DNA from: Chthoniobacterales bacterium | GTDB lineage: Bacteria > Verrucomicrobiota > Verrucomicrobiia > Chthoniobacterales > UBA10450 | Reading direction: 5' to 3' | NCBI GenBank assembly: GCA_003244145.1 | Contig: QHBM01000139.1 | Location: 219-40,519, forward strand | DNA: 40,301 nt | Shown here: piece by piece, positions 35,303 to 40,301 of the stretch | Layout: the number at the start of each line of letters is the position of its first letter | How positions within the stretch are numbered: position 1 is the stretch's first letter | Made by a program: the position numbers and the translations under genes | Notes under the pieces: generated by a model | The model's input: the letters and a program-made list of their open reading frames with translations, nothing else | Databases searched by the model: none | Told to the model about the DNA's origin: nothing

Positions 35303-35941
35303 TTGACGCCTGCCGATCTCAGTCGCAGCCGGCTCTACGGCATCCTGGATTTAAGCTACGTCGATCTCTCGCGGGCGAACCGCGTCGTCGAGCAAATGAT
35401 CGATGGCGGAGTGGACCTCATTCAACTTCGCGCCAAGGCGCACGCGCCGGCCGAGATTTCAAAAATCGCGGCGGACCTGCATCGGATCACGCAGGAACGC
35501 GGCGTGCCATTGATCATCAACGATCACGCGGAAATCGCGCGGGCGGTTGGAGCGGAGGGAGTGCACGTCGGTCAGGACGATCCCCCCATTGCAGAAGTCC
35601 GAAAGATCGTCGGACCTGATTGCGTGGTCGGAAAATCGACCCATAGCCTCGACCAGGCCGTTCGCGCGTTTTACGAAGGGGCGGACTACATCGGCTTCGG
35701 ACCGATCTTCGCTACGCCGACGAAACCCGATTATGTTCCCGTGGGTCTCGATCAAATCCAGAAAGTTCACGACGCCGTTCGCATCCCGATCTTTTGCATC
35801 GGCGGCATCAAGCTGGACAATCTGTCGAAAGTGATCGAAGCAGGTGCTCGCCGCGCCGTCATCGTCTCGGGTTTGCTTCAGGCAAATGACATCGCAGAGT
35901 ATGCGCGCTCCGCAAAAAAATTACTGACCTCCGTCCTCTGA
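35303..35941 (+). CDS. thiE: Thiamine phosphate synthase ThiE
   Basis: 212 residues from the TTG at 35303; the longer open frame to 34916 overlaps accC and is rejected. Couples the thiazole and pyrimidine halves of thiamine. Visible: DLIQLRAK, PLIINDHAEIARAVGAEGVH, VHVGQDD, VVGKSTHSLDQ, DYIGFGPIFATPTK and FCIGGIKLDNL, all in ThiE order. The last residues (LLTSVL) are encoded by a period-7 tract. It is 8 bp downstream of accC, so they may share a transcript, and no TPP riboswitch is seen before it. Confidence 0.92.
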   Translation: MTPADLSRSRLYGILDLSYVDLSRANRVVEQMIDGGVDLIQLRAKAHAPAEISKIAADLHRITQERGVPLIINDHAEIARAVGAEGVHVGQDDPPIAEVRKIVGPDCVVGKSTHSLDQAVRAFYEGADYIGFGPIFATPTKPDYVPVGLDQIQKVHDAVRIPIFCIGGIKLDNLSKVIEAGARRAVIVSGLLQANDIAEYARSAKKLLTSVL

Positions 35942-35955
35942 CTTCTGATCTCTGA
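35921..35955 (+). repeat. Period-7 tract covering thiE 3' end
   Basis: Units TTACTGA, CCTCCGT, CCTCTGA, CTTCTGA, TCTCTGA. It encodes the last ThiE residues, contains its TGA stop, and ends 3 bases before the ATG of the PfkB gene. Confidence 0.8.
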
Positions 35956-35958
35956 ATT

Positions 35959-36873
35959 ATGTCTGTCCTCATCGTTGGCTCCATCGCGCTCGATACCGTC
36001 AAAACTCCCGTCGAAGAACACGCCAACTTGTTAGGCGGATCGGCTTCCTACGCCGCCCTCGGCGCGAGTTTTTTTTCGCCCGTTAGACTCGTGGGCATCG
36101 TGGGCGACGATTTTCCCGAGGCCGAATTTGCGTTCTGGAAAGAGCGCCGGATCGATGCGGAAGGTGTTCAACGCGTTGCGGGGAAAACGTTTCACTGGTC
36201 GGGAGAATACGCCTGGGACATGAACACGCGCGAGACGCGCTCGGTGGCGTTGAACGTCTTCGAGCATTTTCGACCGGAGTTGCCGTCATCGTATCGCGAA
36301 ACCGATTTTGTCCTGCTCGCCAACATCGCGCCGGCGCTGCAAGCGCACGTGCTCGATCAAATGACGCGGCCGCGTTTCATCGTGGCCGACACGATGGATT
36401 TGTGGATCGAGACCACGCGGACCGATTTGGACGCGCTGATTCCGCGGGTCGATCTGCTCATTCTTAACGACAGCGAAGCGCGCGAGCTGACGAAAGAAAC
36501 GAGTCTGATCAAAGCCGGCCGCAAGATTCGCAAGAGCGGCCCGAAATACGTCGCGATAAAAAAGGGTGAGCATGGCGCACTGCTCTTCGGCGAAAATGAA
36601 TTTTTCAGCTGCGGCGCTTTTCCGCTCGAAGACATCCACGATCCCACCGGCGCCGGCGACACGTTCGCCGGGGGAATGGCGGGCTATCTCGCCGCCGCGG
36701 AACGAACGCCGACCTTCGCCGATCTTCGGCGCGCGATTATTTACGGCAGTGTGCTCGCCAGCTTCAACGTGGAAGCTTTCAGCCTCGAGCGTTTACGAAC
36801 GCTGACGATGGATGAAATCCGCGCCCGCTACGAAATGTTCAAAGCGATGAGCGCGTTCGAGGAGATAGCCTAG
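35959..36873 (+). CDS. PfkB-family carbohydrate kinase
   Basis: 304 residues of the ribokinase fold. The catalytic GAGD motif is in HDPTGAGDTFAGGMAGYLA (about residues 231-249), and the N-terminal substrate-binding strand is LIVGSIALDTVKTP with the GG switch in LGGSASYAALGAS. Likely phosphorylates a sugar or nucleoside; the substrate cannot be inferred. SFFSPVRLVGIVGDDF is the next conserved strand. It starts within a few bases of the period-7 tract, so its ribosome binding site is not obvious. Confidence 0.85.
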   Translation: MSVLIVGSIALDTVKTPVEEHANLLGGSASYAALGASFFSPVRLVGIVGDDFPEAEFAFWKERRIDAEGVQRVAGKTFHWSGEYAWDMNTRETRSVALNVFEHFRPELPSSYRETDFVLLANIAPALQAHVLDQMTRPRFIVADTMDLWIETTRTDLDALIPRVDLLILNDSEARELTKETSLIKAGRKIRKSGPKYVAIKKGEHGALLFGENEFFSCGAFPLEDIHDPTGAGDTFAGGMAGYLAAAERTPTFADLRRAIIYGSVLASFNVEAFSLERLRTLTMDEIRARYEMFKAMSAFEEIA

Positions 36874-36884
36874 CTCCTCGCTAA

Positions 36885-37064
36885 TCAGAAACCGGCGGGA
36901 CGACTGGCAGTCGCCGCTGACTGCGGAATATAGCCCGTCGGATCCGGTGAGCGCGGCCCGGGGCCGTGAGAGGCCTGATATTCTTCATCAGTGAGCAAAG
37001 ACTGGGCGCAGCCGCCGAACAACAGCACACTGCACGCCGACATGAGGAGGAGGATTTTTTTCAT
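36885..37064 (-). CDS. Tiny lipoprotein, 59 residues
   Basis: Not a long frame but well supported: MKKILLLMSACSVLLFGGC is a lipoprotein signal with lipobox FGGC (Cys19), and the mature 40 residues are Pro/Gly/Ser-rich (TDEEYQASHGPGPRSP), ending TASRPAGF. A GAGG element precedes the ATG. No function known. It lies 8 bp downstream of a second tiny lipoprotein in the same direction. Confidence 0.65.
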   Translation of the reverse strand: MKKILLLMSACSVLLFGGCAQSLLTDEEYQASHGPGPRSPDPTGYIPQSAATASRPAGF

Positions 37065-37072
37065 AAACGAGG

Positions 37073-37234
37073 TTAACGCTCCGGAGGCTTGGGAAGATTT
37101 CGCGCGAATTCGTCTCGGGCTTTCGCGTCCGCCTTGATCTGCGCTGGATTATCGGCAGATGGATCCGGCGGCGGCGGACCGCTGGTACAAGCTGCGAGAC
37201 AACACAGCAAGATGACGAGAAGCACAGATTTCAT
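37073..37234 (-). CDS. Tiny lipoprotein, 53 residues
   Basis: From the ATG at 37234; the frame opens earlier, at 37276, but that start lacks a signal. MKSVLLVILLCCLAAC ends in lipobox LAAC (Cys16), followed by a Pro-rich stretch (SGPPPPDPSADNP) and a charged tail (KADAKARDEFARNL). No family known. Followed by the 59-residue lipoprotein. Confidence 0.65.
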   Translation of the reverse strand: MKSVLLVILLCCLAACTSGPPPPDPSADNPAQIKADAKARDEFARNLPKPPER

Positions 37235-37286
37235 CCTATTCGATTCTACAATCTGACAGGCCTGAGCGCCAAACAAGCCTCAATAC

Positions 37287-37360
37287 CGCACCCGTGAAGA
37301 TTCGAACTTCAAACCTTCTGATCCGTAGTCAGATGCTCTATCCAGTTGAGCTACGGGTGC
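37287..37360 (-). tRNA. tRNA-Arg (anticodon ACG)
   Basis: Cloverleaf read on the minus strand: acceptor GCACCCG/CGGGTGC, D-arm TAGCTC with AACTGGATA loop and GAGC, anticodon stem TCTGA/TCAGA with loop CTACGGA (anticodon ACG, decoding CGN arginine codons after A-to-I change), and T-arm TGAAG-TTCGAAT-CTTCA. Discriminator G. The 3' CCA is not encoded and must be added after transcription. Confidence 0.95.
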
Positions 37361-37453
37361 TTTGGCGGATGCTAATTAGCGGATGATGCCGAGGCCGTCA
37401 AATGACCCCCGCGCAGGCCTTGAGGAGAATCCGGCCCGGGCGATTCTCCCGCT

Positions 37454-38596
37454 GTGACTGTTTTTCTCGGCTGCGGGTTCGCGGCGAAATATCCCGAAGG
37501 CGGCGGCAATTTTTCCGTGCCGCTCCAGTGGATGCTGGGCCTGCGCCGCCTCGGCCTCGATGCGATCTGGCTCGAGCTCCTGCCCGAGACGACCGGCCAG
37601 AGTGAGGATGAGACGCGCATCCGCAAATTCCAGCGGCAATTGCGCGCGCATGGACTTCAGGGCCGCTATTGCCTGCTGCATCAGGCGCCGGCAAATGACG
37701 CGCACGATCTCGGCACGATGCAATGCATTGGAATGTCAAAACGCGAGCTGCTCGAGCGTCTTGCCGGCCCGAACACGCTGCTCAACCTCAGCTACTCGCT
37801 GCATCCGCCGTTTCTGCTTCAGTTCGAGCGCCGGATTTTTTGCGACCTCGATCCGAGCGAGATTTTTTTCTGGATGACGAAAATGGAAATGGGCCAATCG
37901 CATCACCAGGAATTTTGGACGATCGGGCTCAACGTCAACGCGCGCGATTGCCGGCTGCCGGGCTCGAAGCTGGCTTGGAAAACATTTTATCCGCTGGTGG
38001 ATACGAAACTTCTCCGCCCGCAACCGCGGCCGCGAATCCCGAAGTTCACGACGATCGGCCAGTGGTATTGGGGCGGGGGTGTCGAGGTGGAGGGCGAGTT
38101 TCCCGACTTGTCGAAAAAGTTCGCATTCGAACCGTACCTCGATTTGCCCTCGCAGGCGCCGGAAGCTCGTTTCGAGCTGGCCATGAATCTCAACCTCGAC
38201 GACCCCGAGATCGCGCGGTTGCGCGCACGCGGCTGGTGCGTCGTCTCGCCTCATCGGGTGACGCGGACGCCGCAGGCCTATCGCCGCTACATCGCGAGCG
38301 CCTCGGGAGAATTCACCGCGATCAAGGGCGTGGACGTGACCTGGCGCACGGGATGGTTAAGCGATCGGGCGGCGGCGTTCCTCGCCCTGGGGAGGCCTGT
38401 GATTACCGAAGATACCGGCGCGGCTAAATATTTGCCGCGCGAGAACGGTTTCCACTTCGTCGGCGGGCTCGAGGAAGCAAGGTCGGCGGTGAAAGAGGTG
38501 ATGGCGCATTGGCCTCGGTTTTCGAAGCAGGCCCGGGCCTGCGCAGTGGAGGTCTTCGATTCCGCCAGGAATCTCCGCCAGATTCTCGGACTTTGA
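37454..38596 (+). CDS. Glycosyltransferase-like protein
   Basis: 380 residues from a GTG. The first strand and glycine-rich loop (VFLGCGFAAKYPEGGGNFS) resemble GT-B-type family 1 proteins, and the end has ALGRPVITEDTGAAKYLPRE plus FHFVGGLEEARSAVKEVM, a donor-binding region like that of GT-B enzymes. No clear EX7E motif is visible, so activity is not proven. A role in making glycans is suggested only by the fold. It is divergent from the tRNA-Arg gene. Confidence 0.7.
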   Translation: MTVFLGCGFAAKYPEGGGNFSVPLQWMLGLRRLGLDAIWLELLPETTGQSEDETRIRKFQRQLRAHGLQGRYCLLHQAPANDAHDLGTMQCIGMSKRELLERLAGPNTLLNLSYSLHPPFLLQFERRIFCDLDPSEIFFWMTKMEMGQSHHQEFWTIGLNVNARDCRLPGSKLAWKTFYPLVDTKLLRPQPRPRIPKFTTIGQWYWGGGVEVEGEFPDLSKKFAFEPYLDLPSQAPEARFELAMNLNLDDPEIARLRARGWCVVSPHRVTRTPQAYRRYIASASGEFTAIKGVDVTWRTGWLSDRAAAFLALGRPVITEDTGAAKYLPRENGFHFVGGLEEARSAVKEVMAHWPRFSKQARACAVEVFDSARNLRQILGL

Positions 38597-38662
38597 CCGG
38601 CCCGAAAACGCCGCGCGATTCCTCATTGCAAAACGGTTTGAGGGTGTTACTCGTTCCCCGTT

Positions 38663-38947
38663 ATGGCTGACTTGCTGAAAACAGACGAAGCGAAAGCCCG
38701 TCTGAAAAAGATCCCGGAATGGGAACTGGAGAAGAAGCATATCGAGCGCACGTTCGAGTTCGATGACTTCACCGAATCGATCGATTTCGTGAACGGCGTG
38801 GCGGAAGTGGCGGAAGACGAGGAACACCATCCCGACATCGATATTCGTTACAACAAAGTGCGCCTGGTGCTTTCCACCCACAGCAAGGGCGGTTTGACCG
38901 AGTTGGATTTTGGTCTCGCGGAGCGAATCGACACGCTCTCGGAATAA
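38663..38947 (+). CDS. Pterin-4a-carbinolamine dehydratase (PhhB/PCD)
   Basis: 94 residues. Dehydrates the carbinolamine formed when phenylalanine hydroxylase uses tetrahydropterin. Active-site motif EEHHPDIDIRYNKVRLVLST with the paired His and Asp is intact, followed by HSKGGLTELDFGLA. The N-terminal helix ends in WELEKKHIERTFEFDDF, as expected. No aromatic hydroxylase gene is nearby, so the cofactor role is not confirmed. Confidence 0.93.
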   Translation: MADLLKTDEAKARLKKIPEWELEKKHIERTFEFDDFTESIDFVNGVAEVAEDEEHHPDIDIRYNKVRLVLSTHSKGGLTELDFGLAERIDTLSE

Positions 38948-38955
38948 CGGCGTCA

Positions 38956-39084
38956 ATGCCGACGCGTGGAAAAAAGATCGCCGCGTGGGCGGTCGTGATC
39001 CTGACGGTCATCGTGCTCTGGGAGTTTATCGATTACCGGATGCAGCCGCCGCTGCCGCCAAGAACAGTGACGAGTGACATGTGA
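38956..39084 (+). CDS. Short single-pass membrane peptide, 42 residues
   Basis: The ATG at 38956 lies 8 bases after the PCD stop codon. MPTRGKKIAAWAVVILTVIV is a basic start followed by a membrane helix (residues 9-22), then WEFIDYRMQPPLPP outside. The last 6 or so residues are encoded by a period-7 tract. Basic start, helix and a Trp/Tyr interface look like a real small membrane protein, but no homology is known to me. Confidence 0.5.
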   Translation: MPTRGKKIAAWAVVILTVIVLWEFIDYRMQPPLPPRTVTSDM

Positions 39085-39121
39085 CGAGATCGGAATTCTT
39101 CAACTCGCCACTGGTCACTGG
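39065..39121. repeat. Inverted pair of period-7 tracts between converging genes
   Basis: Left tract CAGTGAC, GAGTGAC, ATGTGAC (39065-39085); right tract CCACTGG, TCACTGG (39108-39121), whose reverse complement is CCAGTGA-like, the same consensus inverted. They flank about 22 bases and span the stop codons of the membrane peptide and DUF5069 genes. Confidence 0.72.
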
Positions 39122-39591
39122 CTTCGTCCCTCATCCGCGTCGATGAACTGAAACATCGTTTCGATCTCGGATCGGGTTTCCATTCCGGCGTCGCGTTTGC
39201 GGCGGGTCAGAATCTCACTCGCCTGATCGCGCCAGCCGAATTTGCGCATGAACTCGTTCCACATCGTGATCTCCGCTTCGTTCGGACGCCGTCCGGTCTC
39301 CAAGGCCCACTCGAGCGCATCCGCGTCACTGGCGCCGTGCCGCACGCGCTCGGCTAGCTCCGCGTAATCAATGTGCAAGAACGCGCAACATTTCGCATCG
39401 AAACCTTTGCCGAGATTTGGCTGGTAGTCTTCCGGAAGCTCGCCCCGCGCATGCACGCGGATCTTGTCGAGCATCCGTCCGAAATAAACCAGCCCGCCGA
39501 TTTTCTCCGCCGGACTGCGTACCGGAAATTCTTTCATCTCTGCCTTCCAGTCTCTGATTGCCTTGCGCTTTTTCAAGCTCGCAGCAACCAT
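39115..39591 (-). CDS. DUF5069 family protein
   Basis: 158 residues. Matches DUF5069: FPVRSPAEKIGGLVYFGRML (near residue 22), DYQPNLGKGFDAKCCAFL and WNEFMRKFGWRDQASEIL. Function unknown; common in Verrucomicrobia and Planctomycetes. It diverges from the PafA/Dop gene with start codons only 8 bases apart, so their promoters must overlap each other's coding DNA or be leaderless. Confidence 0.85.
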   Translation of the reverse strand: MVAASLKKRKAIRDWKAEMKEFPVRSPAEKIGGLVYFGRMLDKIRVHARGELPEDYQPNLGKGFDAKCCAFLHIDYAELAERVRHGASDADALEWALETGRRPNEAEITMWNEFMRKFGWRDQASEILTRRKRDAGMETRSEIETMFQFIDADEGRSQ

Positions 39592-39599
39592 TGAGGCTA

Positions 39600-40301
39600 A
39601 TGGATCGCGTCGCCGGGATTGAAACCGAATACGGCTGCCTCGTCAGCGCGGAAGACGGTCGCGCTCACACCGACGCGTGGCCGGTGCGGGTGAAGAATTT
39701 CCTTTTCCGAAAAGCGCGGGCCGGCGCGATCGACCTGCACTACCGCGATTACGAAGAGCCACCGGGCAACGGAGGTTTTCTTCTCAATGGCGGCCGCCTC
39801 TATCTCGACATGGGCCACATCGAGTACGCTTCACCCGAGTGCCTCAATCTGCGCGACATCGTCACGTACGACATCGCCGGCGACCAGCTTTTGCAATCTG
39901 CCCTGGTGGAATTGGAGGCGGCGGAACGCGTTTCGTTCATCAAGAACAACGTCGACCACAACACCGGCGCGACCTTCGGCTGCCACGAGAATTATTTGAT
40001 GAAGCGCGAGGCGCAATTTACTCCGCCCGTGCTCGGCACCTTGCTCGCCTTCCTGGCCACACGCCAGATTTTCACCGGCTCCGGCCGCGTGGGGCAGGCG
40101 AATCCGCTCGCGTTCGATTTCCAACTGCCGCAGCCCGAGGTCCACGTCGATTTCCAGCTGAGCCAACGCGCCGATCACATCGTCAACGACATTTACCAGT
40201 GGGTGCAATTCAATCGGGCCATCATCAACGCGCGCGACGAGCCGCTTGCCGATTATCGCAAGTATCGCCGGCTCCATTTGCTCATCGGCGATTCGAACAT
40301 G
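39600..40301 (+). CDS. PafA/Dop-type Pup/UBact ligase or deamidase (5' part)
   Basis: At least 234 residues, cut off by the window edge. GIETEYG at the start, then FLLNGGRLYLDMGHIEYASPE, FIKNNVDHNTG, FGCHENYLM, ATRQIFTGSGRVG, QLSQRADHIVNDIYQW, RAIINARDEPLADY and RKYRRLHLLIGDSNM. These are the shared carboxylate-amine-ligase motifs (metal-binding Glu, Arg, His) of PafA and Dop, which attach or remove the ubiquitin-like protein Pup or its UBact relative. Several stretches (SQRADHI, GDSNM) lean to PafA, others (KNNVD) to Dop. The modifier and proteasome genes would lie beyond the window. Confidence 0.88.
   Translation, partial: MDRVAGIETEYGCLVSAEDGRAHTDAWPVRVKNFLFRKARAGAIDLHYRDYEEPPGNGGFLLNGGRLYLDMGHIEYASPECLNLRDIVTYDIAGDQLLQSALVELEAAERVSFIKNNVDHNTGATFGCHENYLMKREAQFTPPVLGTLLAFLATRQIFTGSGRVGQANPLAFDFQLPQPEVHVDFQLSQRADHIVNDIYQWVQFNRAIINARDEPLADYRKYRRLHLLIGDSNM

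Noticed and set aside
34916-35303. Long N-terminal extension of ThiE
   Set aside because: It overlaps accC in another frame and has no homology; the TTG at 35303 gives a normal ThiE length.
35280-35310. TPP riboswitch before thiE
   Set aside because: thiE begins 8 bases after accC, leaving no room, and no THI box was seen.

Overview
The window looks like a chromosomal segment of a GC-rich Gram-negative bacterium, most likely a soil-type member of the Verrucomicrobiota. This is inference, not proof. The reasons are outer-membrane and lipoprotein functions (Lnt, a PagL-like barrel, several lipoproteins) found together with a PafA/Dop-type Pup/UBact ligase, a DUF5069 protein, DUF1272, and many short genes separated by period-7 repeats and palindromic hairpins. 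Most of the sequence is housekeeping. One stretch, about 7.9-12.3 kb, reads like an accessory island.

Layout. 0-7.9 kb: exported beta-propeller-like protein, khpA-trmD, then (minus strand) fabF with an SRPBCC protein, a small zinc-ribbon protein, a RibD-C-type reductase, a flippase-like membrane protein, a sugar-phosphate isomerase-like TIM barrel and an MFS transporter. 7.9-8.7 kb: gene graveyard holding a RelB/RelE-type toxin-antitoxin pair (antitoxin with a nonsense codon, toxin with a one-base frameshift) and a truncated PhnB-like VOC fragment. 8.75-12.25 kb: less GC-rich block with a DUF4062-TIR-transmembrane protein, a small unknown protein, two small lipoproteins and a membrane protein. 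12.5-15.1 kb: clpB. 15.1-24 kb: small Cys-rich exported protein, S1/P1-type nuclease, then a minus-strand group of an ABC-2 permease fused to a metal-dependent amidohydrolase, its ATPase, Lnt, a small unknown protein and a phosphohexomutase.

24-28.7 kb: TCA cluster sucC-sucD-gltA, interrupted between sucC and sucD by a four-helix-bundle gene flanked by inverted heptad repeats and by two paralogous VOC proteins. 28.7-33.3 kb: small exported proteins, a Nudix hydrolase, a PagL-like deacylase, an RluA-family pseudouridine synthase and a LolD-type ATPase. 33.4-36.9 kb: accB-accC-thiE and a PfkB kinase. 36.9-40.3 kb: two tiny lipoproteins, tRNA-Arg(ACG), a glycosyltransferase-like protein, a pterin carbinolamine dehydratase, a 42-residue membrane peptide, DUF5069, and a PafA/Dop gene cut by the window edge.

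The points most worth a second look are the DUF4062-TIR tail-anchored protein beside decayed TA genes, the ABC permease-amidohydrolase fusion, the four-helix-bundle cassette bounded by inverted heptad repeats, the recurrence of period-7 tracts and paired-palindrome elements at gene borders, and the ubiquitin-like ligase at the right edge.
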